64,000 nucleotides of DNA from Alphaproteobacteria bacterium (lineage in GTDB: Bacteria; Pseudomonadota; Alphaproteobacteria; Micropepsales; Micropepsaceae): the NCBI GenBank assembly GCA_028871345.1, contig JAGWNK010000001.1, forward strand, positions 62,001-126,000, in the 5' to 3' direction. The first letter of the stretch is position 1. Every line of letters starts with the position of its first letter. Shown one piece after another: positions 15,944 to 24,836 of the stretch. The notes beneath the pieces were generated by a model that worked only from the letters and a program-made list of their open reading frames with translations, did not search any database and was not told the origin of the DNA. A program made the translations under genes and the position numbers.

Positions 15944-18024
15944 GGCGCCACCGCCCTGATCACTTCGCCCTCCGTCAAAATCTGGGGCAGGACACGCGGC
16001 TCGTCGGCGCCCGGCGCATAGTAGAGGTAGAGCGGCACACCTGGACGACCGTGCGCCTGCAACAGGGCGGTGACTTGCGGGTCGCGATTGGTCCAATCGG
16101 CAACCAGGAAGGCGACGTGGTGCTTTTCGAAGGCGTCGCGCACCGCAGGATGCGACAGTGCGGCCTCTTCGTTGACCAGGCAGGTGATGCACCAAGAGGC
16201 CGTCGCGTCGATGAAAATCGCGCGATGTTCCCGGCGCAAGTCCGTCAGCTTGGCCACCGAATAGGGCATGACCTTCATGCCCGCGTAATGGACGATTGCG
16301 GCGGGCGCGGCAGACTTCGCGGTGGCGACTAGACCTACCGCATACAGCGCCCCGAGAAAAACCAGCAGCGCCGCAAAGGCCCCTGCCCCTCGGATCGAGC
16401 TGCTGGCAGCGCGGGTGAAACCCCACACCGCAAGCGCCGCGCCAAGCGCGGCGACCGCAGCCAGCGCGGCAATCAGGCCGGCGCGGTCTACCTGCTGTCC
16501 CAGAACCCACAGCAACCACGCCGCGGCGCCGTACATCGGGATGGCGAGAATCCGCTTCAGCCACAGCATCCAGGGTCCCGGTTTTGGCAGTATGCGGTGC
16601 ATTGACGGCCAGAAGCCCAGGAGCAGGAAGGGCAGCGCGAAGCCCAAGCCCAGCGCAAGAAATATAGCTAGCACGACCGGTGTGGCCTGCGTGAAGCCGT
16701 AGCCGATGGCTGCAGCCATGAAAGGCGCCGTGCACGGCGCAGCCACGGCGACCGCCAATACGCCGGTGAAGAACGCGCCCGCCATCCCTCTCTTGCGGGT
16801 CAGACTCTCGCCGGCTGTCACGGCTCCCACCTCGTAGACTCCCGAGAGGTTGAGCCCCACCGCAAACATCACCAGCGCCAGCGCCACGACGACGACCGGC
16901 TCCTGGAGTTGGAATCCCCAGCCAATAGAGGCGCCGCCGGCACGTAGAGCGACGATCAACAATCCGAATACTACGAAGCTGAGTATGGCACCGAGGCTGT
17001 ACGAGAATGATTCCGCGCGGGCATGGGCCTTGTCGGCACCGGCATGACCTGCAAGCGCCAGAGCCTTCATCGCCAACACGGGCAGCACGCATGGCATGAT
17101 GTTGAGAATCAATCCGCCGAGGAAGGCAAACAGCAGCGCCAGCAGCAGCGAGAGTTCGCCGACGCCGTTGAAATCCGCGGGAGGCACGATGCCGGGCGCC
17201 GCATGGACTTCAATCGCCTGAACCGACTTGTCGGCCGAGGTGAGAACCACGATACCGTCAAGACCCGACAGGCCTGCCGCCTTGGTCCCCGGGGGCAGAC
17301 GCAGCACGAGGCCGTCCTTGGCGAAGCCGAACGCCTGCGGCTTCGGGTCGGCGATCTCGCCAGCGCGCGCCGGAAAGAACTGGGCATCAACGGGTTTTGC
17401 GGCACCCGCCAGGGCCGGCGATCTTATGTAGAGGTTCAGTCCGTTCGACCGCGCAAAGGTCATCGGCCAGGGAGAGGCCACCGGGAGCCTGGCACGAGCG
17501 GCGGCGAATCGCTCGGCTGTGATGCGGTCGGGGGCCCCGGCCTTGGGGTCGATGAAAACCGTAAGGTTCAGCGCGGCTTCTTCGGGCACGCAGACTTCCG
17601 CGCACACCAGCCAAGTGACGTCCGCCCTGAGGTTCACCGGCCCTGCAGCAGCGCCAACCGGCGCATGCAGGTCCATCAGCAGCCACACAGTGTTCTCGTA
17701 CCCGTAGTCCATCAGTGGGCCGACTGGCTCGCGCTGCGGGTAGGGCCATTGGATGGGGCCTGCCGTCCAGCCGCTGGGCAAAGACCACTTGACCTCGGTT
17801 GGCGCACCGGCGTCGCCCGGGTTGAGCCAGTAGGTATGCCAGCCGGGCCTGATATTCTCTTCCAGGGCCACTGCGAACGTCCCGCCGGGACGGACGGCGT
17901 CGCGGTCCGAGATCAGCCGCGCATGGACTTTTGGCTGCTGGTCGATCTGCGCCACGGCCGGGACGAGCATGGCGATAACTACACTGAGAATAAGGAGAAT
18001 CCGTCGGCCCATGGAACCGCTCAT
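15940..18024 (-). CDS. DsbD-family protein-disulfide reductase (ScsB-like)
   Basis: This roughly 694-residue membrane protein carries electrons from cytoplasmic thioredoxin to the periplasm. It has a signal peptide (LLILSVVIAMLVPAVAQ) and an N-terminal immunoglobulin-like domain with a CxxxC pair (WLVCAEVCVPEE). Next come eight or so membrane helices with the two redox cysteines in MPCVLPVLAMK and APCTAPFMAAAIGY. The C-terminal thioredoxin domain has the WCITC active site. I use the ATG at 18024, close to the signal peptide; ATGs at 18075 and 18012 are in the same frame. It is divergent from rsmD. Confidence 0.92.
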   Translation of the reverse strand: MSGSMGRRILLILSVVIAMLVPAVAQIDQQPKVHARLISDRDAVRPGGTFAVALEENIRPGWHTYWLNPGDAGAPTEVKWSLPSGWTAGPIQWPYPQREPVGPLMDYGYENTVWLLMDLHAPVGAAAGPVNLRADVTWLVCAEVCVPEEAALNLTVFIDPKAGAPDRITAERFAAARARLPVASPWPMTFARSNGLNLYIRSPALAGAAKPVDAQFFPARAGEIADPKPQAFGFAKDGLVLRLPPGTKAAGLSGLDGIVVLTSADKSVQAIEVHAAPGIVPPADFNGVGELSLLLALLFAFLGGLILNIMPCVLPVLAMKALALAGHAGADKAHARAESFSYSLGAILSFVVFGLLIVALRAGGASIGWGFQLQEPVVVVALALVMFAVGLNLSGVYEVGAVTAGESLTRKRGMAGAFFTGVLAVAVAAPCTAPFMAAAIGYGFTQATPVVLAIFLALGLGFALPFLLLGFWPSMHRILPKPGPWMLWLKRILAIPMYGAAAWLLWVLGQQVDRAGLIAALAAVAALGAALAVWGFTRAASSSIRGAGAFAALLVFLGALYAVGLVATAKSAAPAAIVHYAGMKVMPYSVAKLTDLRREHRAIFIDATASWCITCLVNEEAALSHPAVRDAFEKHHVAFLVADWTNRDPQVTALLQAHGRPGVPLYLYYAPGADEPRVLPQILTEGEVIRAVAP

Positions 18025-18108
18025 AGCGCTGTTGCCGCGGCTCCGCCAGCGGCCCTCGCGCAGCTGTGACGCCATGGGCTACGGTCCCCCCGGATTCGGG
18101 GACCCTGC

Positions 18109-18675
18109 ATGCGCATCACGGGCGGCATTTTCGGCGGGCGGACCCTGGCGACACCGCGCGACGACCGGGTGCGGCCGACCTCCGACAAGGTGCGCCAGGC
18201 GGTGTTCAACATCCTCCTCCACAACGACTTCGGCCGCGCATTCACCCTGGAGGGCGTGCGCGCCGTCGACCTGTTCGCCGGCACGGGTGCCATGGGGGTC
18301 GAAGCCCTGAGCCACGGCGCGGCGTTCTGTCTCTTCGTGGACGACACAGCCGAAAGCCGCGCCCTTATCCGCCAGAACATCGAGGCCCTGGGCCTCACCG
18401 GCGCCAGCAAGATCTGGCGGCGTGATGCGACCCGGCTCGGTGCCATGTCGCCCGGCGCCGGGGGGCCGTTCGGGCTTGTCATCCTCGACCCGCCCTACCG
18501 CAAGAGCCTCATCCCGCCGGCACTCGCCGGCTTGCGCCAGAGCGGCTGGCTGGCCGAAAGAGCCGTGCTCGTCGTCGAAACCGCCGAAGATGAGACTCGT
18601 CCGCAGACGGAAGGACTCGAGGTCCTCGACAAACGGGTCTATGGCGACACGCGGGTCTTCTTTCTCGGATATTGA
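18109..18675 (+). CDS. rsmD: 16S rRNA (guanine(966)-N(2))-methyltransferase
   Basis: The 188-residue protein is full length for RsmD. It begins MRITGGIFGGRTLATP and has the diagnostic RPTSDKVRQAVFNIL. The SAM motif is VDLFAGTGAMGVEALSHGA, and the catalytic motif IV is ILDPPYRKSL. It methylates G966 of 16S rRNA in the small-subunit head. It starts at 18109, divergent from the DsbD-family gene. Close homologues often sit beside coaD, but not here. Confidence 0.95.
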   Translation: MRITGGIFGGRTLATPRDDRVRPTSDKVRQAVFNILLHNDFGRAFTLEGVRAVDLFAGTGAMGVEALSHGAAFCLFVDDTAESRALIRQNIEALGLTGASKIWRRDATRLGAMSPGAGGPFGLVILDPPYRKSLIPPALAGLRQSGWLAERAVLVVETAEDETRPQTEGLEVLDKRVYGDTRVFFLGY

Positions 18676-18736
18676 AGCGTCCACACCCGATTCTACCATC
18701 CCTTGATCTTTGATGTACGGAATCCGCACCTGGGTG

Positions 18737-18760
18737 GGAGGGGGCCCCCTCCACTCTTTT
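18737..18760 (+). terminator. Palindrome with T-rich tail after rsmD
   Basis: GGAGGGGGCCCCCTCC (18737-18752) is a perfect palindrome followed by ACTCTTTT and more T-rich sequence. It lies 61 bases after the rsmD stop and fits a rho-independent terminator with a four-base loop. Confidence 0.55.
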
Positions 18761-18966
18761 CTCTTAGCCCCTCCCGCGCCGCCATGACCGAATGGACTTA
18801 AGCATGGTTGACGACCCTGCCAAGGGCGCGGCAGCCCGGAGGAAGATGTTATTTTGGGCTCGCGCGCGCCACAAAATGGCGATGCGCTTCTGCGTCGCTT
18901 TCTCCCCTCGCTTGCGGCCTAGCCGGCAAGCCTTATTGTTCGCGGGTCACCCTTGGGGAAGCAAGC
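18761..18966. other. Leader region of the first PsbP/Mog1-like gene
   Basis: No gene is supported here. A hairpin-capable segment lies at 18851-18877: ATTTTGGGC and GCC(A)CAAAAT form nine pairs with one bulge around a GC-rich loop. It may be a 5'-UTR structure of the following gene. Confidence 0.3.
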
Positions 18967-19473
18967 ATGTCGATGATCAAGCTGGCAGCCGGCATCGCGG
19001 CCGCCGTCGCGTTGGCGTGTAGCGCACAGGCGGAGCCGTTGAAGGCGATGGGGCTTCAGGCCTCGTTCCCGTGTCAGACCAAGCAGGCCAAGCAGCCGGT
19101 CAAGACTCCGATCGGCAACATCCCGGTGACCACCTATCGCTGCAGCGCCGGCGATTACGCCTATTACGTGGCGATCAGCGATTACCCGAAGAGCTACATC
19201 GCCAAGCGCACCATCGCGGCCTCGCTGCAGGACGCCATCACGGGCGCCTCCGACAACGTCAAGGGCCACGTGCGCTCCAACCATCCGTTCGATCTCGGCA
19301 AGGCGCCCGGCCGCGACGCGGTCATCGACGTGTCGTCGGACAAGATGACCGTGCACATGCGCGTGTTCTTCGTCGGCGACCGGCAATACCAGGTGATGGT
19401 GCTGGCGCCCGAAAAGGCGGAGAACGCCAAACCGGTCACGGACTTCCTCGGCTCGGTGAAGATCGAGACGTAA
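18967..19473 (+). CDS. Secreted PsbP/Mog1-like protein (first of three paralogues)
   Basis: The 168-residue protein has a signal peptide (LAAGIAAAVALACSAQA). Its mature domain follows the pattern LQASFPCQTKQ, GNIPVTTYRC, YYVAISDYP, a central helix, GRDAVIDV, VGDRQYQVMVLAP and a terminal FLGSVKIET. That order resembles the PsbP/Mog1-like alpha-beta sandwich of small exported proteins; the fold call is inference. Two cysteines (SFPCQ and YRCSAG) are shared with the paralogues. The ATG at 18967 follows GGGGAAGCAAGC. Function is unknown. Confidence 0.72.
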   Translation: MSMIKLAAGIAAAVALACSAQAEPLKAMGLQASFPCQTKQAKQPVKTPIGNIPVTTYRCSAGDYAYYVAISDYPKSYIAKRTIAASLQDAITGASDNVKGHVRSNHPFDLGKAPGRDAVIDVSSDKMTVHMRVFFVGDRQYQVMVLAPEKAENAKPVTDFLGSVKIET

Positions 19474-19502
19474 CGGGGGGGCCACTCGTCCGGATATCGC
19501 CC

Positions 19503-20195
19503 GTGCGATCTGCGCGGTTTGTGCGTGTCGCGATCATTGCGCTTGTTACCTGCTCCAGTCCCAGTGCAGCAAGCGCCATAGAATGCGACAAGCAGCGATC
19601 GCTGGGGGACCCGTTACCGCCTGCAATCCAACTTGAGATCGAACCCGACGGCCGCGTTTATCGAGACGACAAGCCGTTGAACATGACCGAGCAGGTCACC
19701 CTGGCCGACGCCGCCGCGGATTCCGATCCACAGCCGTTCATTTGCATTTTCAAGACCGACAGGCGGATGCCGTTCTCTTCCGTGCTGCCCGTATTGCACG
19801 TGATGCGCGACCATGGCGTGCGTGCGCTCTGGTTCGAAAGCTTCCACTACCGGTCCGTTCCCGACGAGCCCACGGTGAAGATGGATGCACCCATCATGTG
19901 CATCCAACCAATGGGGCCATGGGCTCCGGACCGGCCGGTGATTGTAATCGGACTCGGGAACAACGGCCGTACGACTTGGAACGGCATCGAGGTTGCAGCA
20001 GATGCATTTGAAGTCCGACTTGCTGCGGCCAGCAAGAATTTGCCGCAGCCGGCGGTTCATGTCCGTATCGCTTCGAAGGTTTCGTATCAATCGGTCACGT
20101 TCCTACTGTGGTTGATTCAATACGACCGCCGCTTCCGCTGGACCTCGTTCGACCGCGAGCAAGGCACTAGCGACGCCGCGGGCATGCCCCGGTGA
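19503..20195 (+). CDS. Secreted protein with two TolR/ExbD-like repeats
   Basis: This 230-residue protein has an N-terminal signal sequence (VRVAIIALVTCSSPSAASA). Residues about 35-110 show the ExbD/TolR periplasmic pattern: IQLEIEPDGRVYRDDKPL, then FICIFKTDRRMPFSSVLPVL and MRDHGVRALWF. The second half repeats it: VIVIGLGNNGRTTWNGIEV, then PAVHVRIASKVSYQSVTFLL. True ExbD/TolR proteins have a transmembrane anchor with a key Asp; that is missing here. The start is taken as the GTG at 19503, 29 bases after the upstream gene, preceded by GGAT. It sits between PsbP/Mog1-like paralogues. Function unknown. Confidence 0.6.
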   Translation: MRSARFVRVAIIALVTCSSPSAASAIECDKQRSLGDPLPPAIQLEIEPDGRVYRDDKPLNMTEQVTLADAAADSDPQPFICIFKTDRRMPFSSVLPVLHVMRDHGVRALWFESFHYRSVPDEPTVKMDAPIMCIQPMGPWAPDRPVIVIGLGNNGRTTWNGIEVAADAFEVRLAAASKNLPQPAVHVRIASKVSYQSVTFLLWLIQYDRRFRWTSFDREQGTSDAAGMPR

Positions 20196-20380
20196 CCCGA
20201 ATTCGCATGCGAACCCTTCTGTCGGGGGTTGCTCTCATCGCCTAGGTTTGTCTGCACAGCTGCCTCGCCCGCGTATTGCCAGGCAGACACGGGGAAGCAA
20301 GAGCAACGCTGCCGGCTTGGTTGCCGTAACGGTGAAACCATCATAGCATGCCGGCATCGGTCGGGCCGTGGGGGATATTC

Positions 20381-20905
20381 ATGCTTTCAATCGGTCGCGC
20401 GCTGGGCGCGCTCTTCATCGCTGCGTCGATCGCGGTCGGTGCCCATGCGGAGGCCCTGAACGCCCCGCAGTGGAAATTCAGCGCCACATTCCCTTGCCAA
20501 TCCGAGCTGTCGGGCGATTCGACCGACACCGACATCGGGAAGATCGCGATCACGACATACGGCTGCGCCACGAAGGATGTCGACAACTACTTTGCCGTCG
20601 CCATCAGCGACTATCCTTTGGGGTCCATAAAGCCGGACAACATCGATTCCGTCTACGCCGGTGGGGTAAGCGGCGGTGCGACGGCGATGGGCGGCACGAT
20701 CCGCAATGTGATGCCCATCACGCTCGGCAAGATCACGGGCCGTGAGGCGATCATCGACATTCCCGACAAGAAGCTCGTCGCTCGGACCCGCCTCTTCATC
20801 ATCGGCGACCGCATGTACCAGGTCATAGTCGTCGGCGCTCCGGGGATCGAAACCAGCAAGGACTGTCTCGACTTCCTGGACTCGTTCAAACTCCTGGACG
20901 GTTGA
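20381..20905 (+). CDS. Secreted PsbP/Mog1-like protein (second paralogue)
   Basis: The 174-residue protein has a signal peptide (LGALFIAASIAVGAHA) and then WKFSATFPCQSELSG, GKIAITTYGC, YFAVAISDYPLGS, GREAIIDIP, IGDRMYQVIVVG and FLDSFKLLDG. It is much closer to the third paralogue than to the first. The ATG at 20381 follows GGGGGATATTC, and the same GGATATTC sequence precedes the third copy, suggesting recent tandem duplication. An ATG at 20348 in frame is less likely. Function unknown. Confidence 0.75.
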   Translation: MLSIGRALGALFIAASIAVGAHAEALNAPQWKFSATFPCQSELSGDSTDTDIGKIAITTYGCATKDVDNYFAVAISDYPLGSIKPDNIDSVYAGGVSGGATAMGGTIRNVMPITLGKITGREAIIDIPDKKLVARTRLFIIGDRMYQVIVVGAPGIETSKDCLDFLDSFKLLDG

Positions 20906-20968
20906 ACCTCGAGCATCGATTTTGGAAAAGTTGGGATCGCATTGCCCCGGGGGACAGAGAGGATATTC

Positions 20969-21490
20969 ATGTGGTCGATCCGCGCGGCTCTTGTCGCACT
21001 CGTCTGCGTTCTCATTGCCGGCACCGCTTATGCGGAGGCGGTCAGCGCACCTGCCTGGAAGTTCAGCGCCACCTTCCCCTGCCAGTCGCAAATTTCGACC
21101 CAGACCGTCGATACCGCAGCCGGCAAGATCGCCGTCACGCAGTACGTCTGCGACGCCGACGACGGCAATGCGGCGTTCATCGTCGCCATCAACGATTATC
21201 CCTCGGGCAGCGTGACGGAAGCCAACGTGAATTCCGTCTATTCCGGCGGCGTCAACGGCTTCGCCGAAGGCGTCAAGGGCACCATCCGCAACAGCACAGA
21301 TTTCGCGCTCGGCAGCATCACCGGACGCGAAACGATCATCGACATTGGCGAGCCCAAAGGCGCCGCGCGCGTGCGCGCCTTTCTGGTCGGCGACCGCCTT
21401 TATCAGGTGGTGGCGATCGGCGTTCCCGGCACCGAGAACAGCAAAGCTGCGCTCGATTTCCTGGATTCCTTCAATCTCACGACGCCGTAG
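20969..21490 (+). CDS. Secreted PsbP/Mog1-like protein (third paralogue)
   Basis: The 173-residue protein has a signal peptide (LVALVCVLIAGTAYA), then WKFSATFPCQSQIST, GKIAVTQYVC, FIVAINDYPSGS, GRETIIDIG, VGDRLYQVVAIGVPG and FLDSFNLTTP. It starts 63 bases after the second copy with the same GGATATTC leader before its ATG. The three copies keep two cysteines near the N-terminus. They may be periplasmic binding or stress proteins; nothing in the neighbourhood fixes the role. Confidence 0.75.
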   Translation: MWSIRAALVALVCVLIAGTAYAEAVSAPAWKFSATFPCQSQISTQTVDTAAGKIAVTQYVCDADDGNAAFIVAINDYPSGSVTEANVNSVYSGGVNGFAEGVKGTIRNSTDFALGSITGRETIIDIGEPKGAARVRAFLVGDRLYQVVAIGVPGTENSKAALDFLDSFNLTTP

Positions 21491-21510
21491 CCGGGACTGC
21501 GCCCCGCCGG

Positions 21511-21774
21511 TCAGGAAGCAGCTTTCTGTTGCCTTGCGATGAGATTATAGATCCACGCGATCACGACACCGGCGACCAATCCATCGAGGAAGGCCCACAG
21601 CGCGCCGATCACGGCCCCGGCAATCGTGGCGGCGTATCCGATATAGAGGGCCGCGAGCAGCGGAATGAGCGGGGTTCCCCACCCGAACATGGCCATGATC
21701 GCCATGCCTCCGATATAAAGAGCCCACAAGACGCCGATGGCGACGCCCAAGGCGAGCGGCTGACATCTGTTCAT
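21511..21774 (-). CDS. Small holin-like membrane protein
   Basis: The 87-residue protein has two to three hydrophobic segments with glycine-zipper spacing: LGVAIGVLWALYIGGMAIMAMFGWG, then LYIGYAATIAGAVIGALWAFLDGLVAGVVIAWIYN. Proteins of this kind are widely annotated as bacteriophage-holin-family in non-phage contexts, where their role is unclear. No endolysin or phage gene lies nearby, so a phage origin is unsupported. It is convergent with the third paralogue and divergent from the next gene. Confidence 0.7.
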   Translation of the reverse strand: MNRCQPLALGVAIGVLWALYIGGMAIMAMFGWGTPLIPLLAALYIGYAATIAGAVIGALWAFLDGLVAGVVIAWIYNLIARQQKAAS

Positions 21775-21918
21775 GGCGGTTTCCCTCCTCTCGTACCATC
21801 GCGTTGCGCGACGGCGATGACGTTAACGCCGGACGGTGGAACACCTCAAGCGCGCGAGTGACCAAATGGCGGATTCTTGCGTCCGGTGATATTCTCGAGC
21901 GTCGGAGGGGGGATGGGA

Positions 21919-22896
21919 ATGCGTGGACTCGTTTGGGCGCTCGCTGTTGCGTTGCTCGTAAGTGCATCGGCGGCGGCAGAATCCGATGACTGCGCCAAGA
22001 TCAAGGGCTTCGCCATCGGTTTGAATCCGACCGAAGATGGCTATCTCATGCCTCTGGGCGTTGCCCGAACGCCACGACAGTTCCTGCTTGATCTGGGCGC
22101 CGCTTACACGAAAATGGATGAAGCGATCGCCGTGAGTTTGAATTTTCCCACCAAATCGTTGCCGTACGGATTGCATGTTCAGGACAGCGGTGGACGGTTC
22201 ACCAAAATCGCCGTCGTTCCCACACTCGAAATTGGCCCTATTACTCGGAAGGACGTGGAAGTTCTGATCGGAGCTCACCGTAATGGCTGGGGTCCCGCTG
22301 CTGACGGCGTTGCCGCGATAAATATTTTCTACGGTCTCGATATTGAACTCGATTTAGCCCACAACCGGCTTGGCCTATATCTGCCGCGCGATAATTGCGC
22401 ATTCGCGCCGTTCTGGCCGGCCGTCGAATGGGGCAGCGGCGACTTCATGACCGCTCCGACCGGAGGCATGTACACTCCCATGAATCTCGACGGTGCCCAG
22501 CTTATCGTCACGTTCAACACAACTGAGGGGCGGACCTATATGCCGTTCGACGCGGCGCATAGGTTGTTTCGAATCGAAGAAAATGACCACCGCCTGGTAC
22601 CGGTCGGCGCTCGGGCTTCGGATGGGAAGGCGGTCTATCGCTTTCCATTCACGTCGCTATCCGGCGGACATAACGTGACGGTCCAGGATCCGGAAATCTA
22701 TATCGTAAAGGGCGAGACGAGCTGCGGTGGCACCCGCGATCTCAATAACTGGAAATGGGGCGAGGCAAGTACTTACTGTTTTGGCGGCGGCGATCTGCAG
22801 CTCGGCATCAATTTGCTCAAGAAGCTGCACTTTTTCTTCTCGTTCAAGGACAAGAAGGTCTATTTCACGCTTGCCGAACCGCCAGCGGCCAAGTAG
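21919..22896 (+). CDS. Secreted retropepsin-like protein, probably degenerate
   Basis: The 325-residue protein has a signal peptide (WALAVALLVSASAAAES). FLLDLGAAYTKMDEAIA aligns with the pepsin/retropepsin flap-and-active-site region (D-T/S-G-A), but the usual second residue is Leu. A second related half includes LIVTFNTTEGRTYMPFDAA without a clear DTG. C-terminal cysteines (GETSCGGTRD, YCFGGGDLQLG) may pair. I use the ATG at 21919 with GGAGGGGGG upstream; an ATG at 21913 is in frame. The protease-like fold is inference, and activity looks doubtful without canonical DTG. Confidence 0.5.
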   Translation: MRGLVWALAVALLVSASAAAESDDCAKIKGFAIGLNPTEDGYLMPLGVARTPRQFLLDLGAAYTKMDEAIAVSLNFPTKSLPYGLHVQDSGGRFTKIAVVPTLEIGPITRKDVEVLIGAHRNGWGPAADGVAAINIFYGLDIELDLAHNRLGLYLPRDNCAFAPFWPAVEWGSGDFMTAPTGGMYTPMNLDGAQLIVTFNTTEGRTYMPFDAAHRLFRIEENDHRLVPVGARASDGKAVYRFPFTSLSGGHNVTVQDPEIYIVKGETSCGGTRDLNNWKWGEASTYCFGGGDLQLGINLLKKLHFFFSFKDKKVYFTLAEPPAAK

Positions 22897-23000
22897 CGCA
22901 TCGCAAGACGGGCCGTGAAAAGGCGAATGCACACAACGTTCGTGACATGCCCCCCACCCGACCCCTGAAGAAGGGGGAGAAACTGACAAGCGGCGAGTCC

Positions 23001-24803
23001 TCACCGCCGGCCGAACAGCCTCTCGATGTCTGAAAGTTTGAGCTCGACGTAGGTCGGGCGACCGTGATTGCACTGGCCGGAATGGGGCGTGGCTTCCATC
23101 TCGCGGAGCAGCGCGTTCATCTCATCGGCGGTGAGACGGCGGCCGGCGCGCACCGAGGTGTGGCAGGCCAACGTGCCTGCGACCTCTTCCAGCCGCTCCT
23201 TAAGCGACAATGCCGCGCCGCTCTCCGCGATGTCGTCGGCCAGGTCGCGCAACAGACCCTTGAGATCCATCTGCCCCAGCATGGCCGGGGTTTCCCGTAC
23301 CAGGACGGCGTCGTGACCGAACGCCTCCACCACGAGGCCGAGTTCGGCGAGCTCGCCCGACCGCGCGACGATGCGCTCCACTTCGGCCGGATCAAGATCG
23401 ACGACCTCGGGCACCAAGAGCGGCTGGCGCGCGATGCCACCTTCCGCCATCGCCTTCTTCATGCGCTCATAGGTCAGCCGCTCGTGCGCCGCATGCTGAT
23501 CGACGATGACGATGCCGTCGGCCGTCTGGGCGACGATGTAGGTCTCGTGCAGCTGGGCACGCGCCGCCCCCAACGGGCTGGAAGATGCGGTATCGGCCAC
23601 CTCCACGCGCGCGGCCAGCGGGTGGCCGGTAAGCAGTGGCGCCTGGAAATCGCGCGCGGCTTCGAAGGCGGCAGGGTAGCCTGACCCCTCCCCGAACGTG
23701 CTGCGCGCGTTCGGCCCTCCCCATTCAGGGGAGGGAGTGAATCCCGCGTGCGGCCGCAGGGCCTCGAGAGCATCGCCAGCCACCGTCGTCGAGGCTTTGT
23801 GGCCCGCGGCGTGCAGCGCCTGCTTCAGTGCGAAGACGATGAGGCCGCGCACCAGGCCCGGATCGCGGAAGCGCACCTCGGTCTTGGCCGGATGCACGTT
23901 GACGTCCACGAAGGCCGGATCGCAGTCGAGGAACAGCGCCAGCGCCGGATGGCGGTCGCGCGCCAGGAAATCCGCGTAGGCGCCGCGCACCGCGCCCACC
24001 AGCAGCTTGTCGCGCACCGGCCGGCCGTTGACGAAGAGAAACTGCATCTGGGCGTTGGCGCGGTTGTAGGTCGGCACGCCGGCGAAGCCGCGCAATCGAA
24101 CCCCTTCGCGCAAGGCGTCGACCGGCACGGCGTTGTCGGAGAATTCGCGGCCCATCAGGCGCGCCAGGCGCTGCAGGCGGCCTTCGAAGAGATCGGCCTC
24201 GGCGGCAAGATCGAGAATGCGGCGGCCGTCGAGCGTGAGCGCAAAGGCCACATCGGGACGCGCCATGGCCAGGCGCTTCACCGTGTCGAGGGTGGCGAGA
24301 TCTTCGGAGCGAACGGATTTGAGGAACTTGAGGCGAGCTGGAGTGGCAAAGAACAGCTCGCGCACTTCCACGCGCGTGCCCGACTGGCCGGCAGCGCGGA
24401 AGCCCGCCGGCATCGGGCCATCGATACGGCCGGCTTGGACGCGCACTTCATGGGCCTCCCCCTGCGCCGTGCGACTGACGATGGAAAGCCGCGCCACGGC
24501 GCCGATCGAGGGCAGAGCCTCGCCCCGGAAGCCCATGGTGGTGATGTGCGAAAGATCGTCGGTCAGCTTGGAGGTGGCGTGGCGTTCCACCGCCAGCGCC
24601 AGATCGTCGGCTTCCATGCCTTCGCCGTCATCCTCGACCAGCACGAGACCGCAGCCGCCGCCGGAAGCGGCGACGTCGATGCGCCGCGCGCCGGCGTCAA
24701 GGGCGTTTTCCACGAGCTCCTTGACGGCGCTGGCGGGGCGTTCCACCACCTCGCCCGCGGCGATGCGGTTGACGGTTCCTTCGGAAAGCCGGCGGATCTT
24801 CAT
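23001..24803 (-). CDS. mutL: DNA mismatch repair protein MutL (endonuclease type)
   Basis: This 600-residue MutL couples MutS mismatch recognition to strand nicking. The GHKL ATPase motifs are [21 protein letters not shown] and [36 protein letters not shown] follows. The C-terminal endonuclease motif [12 protein letters not shown], with ACHTSVRAG and [12 protein letters not shown], marks it as the nicking kind used in bacteria without MutH. Residues about 352-374 ([18 protein letters not shown]) are encoded by a palindromic element in the flexible linker (see 23692-23735). It is the last gene of the minus-strand block, 33 bases after the M16 peptidase gene. Confidence 0.96.
   Translation of the reverse strand: MKIRRLSEGTVNRIAAGEVVERPASAVKELVENALDAGARRIDVAASGGGCGLVLVEDDGEGMEADDLALAVERHATSKLTDDLSHITTMGFRGEALPSIGAVARLSIVSRTAQGEAHEVRVQAGRIDGPMPAGFRAAGQSGTRVEVRELFFATPARLKFLKSVRSEDLATLDTVKRLAMARPDVAFALTLDGRRILDLAAEADLFEGRLQRLARLMGREFSDNAVPVDALREGVRLRGFAGVPTYNRANAQMQFLFVNGRPVRDKLLVGAVRGAYADFLARDRHPALALFLDCDPAFVDVNVHPAKTEVRFRDPGLVRGLIVFALKQALHAAGHKASTTVAGDALEALRPHAGFTPSPEWGGPNARSTFGEGSGYPAAFEAARDFQAPLLTGHPLAARVEVADTASSSPLGAARAQLHETYIVAQTADGIVIVDQHAAHERLTYERMKKAMAEGGIARQPLLVPEVVDLDPAEVERIVARSGELAELGLVVEAFGHDAVLVRETPAMLGQMDLKGLLRDLADDIAESGAALSLKERLEEVAGTLACHTSVRAGRRLTADEMNALLREMEATPHSGQCNHGRPTYVELKLSDIERLFGRR
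23692..23735. repeat. Palindromic repeat element inside mutL
   Basis: Two adjacent perfect hairpins lie within the mutL linker. CCGAACG/CGTTCGG (23692-23698 and 23708-23714) is followed directly by CCCTCCCC-ATTCA-GGGGAGGG (23715-23735). This structure is typical of intergenic REP-like elements, and a related-looking CCCCTGAAGAAGGGG stem lies in the gap just downstream of mutL (about 22954-22970). The frame stays open through it. Confidence 0.6.
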
Positions 24804-24836
24804 GGCGCAAGTGTAGCGGATTCGCCCGGCCGCCGC

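Noticed and set aside
14936-17092. 718-codon minus-strand frame
   Set aside because: It lies across phhA and the DsbD-family gene in another frame and has Arg/Gly/Ala-rich shadow composition.
21511-21774. Holin-like gene as a sign of a prophage
   Set aside because: No other phage-type gene is nearby; such proteins are common in non-phage settings.
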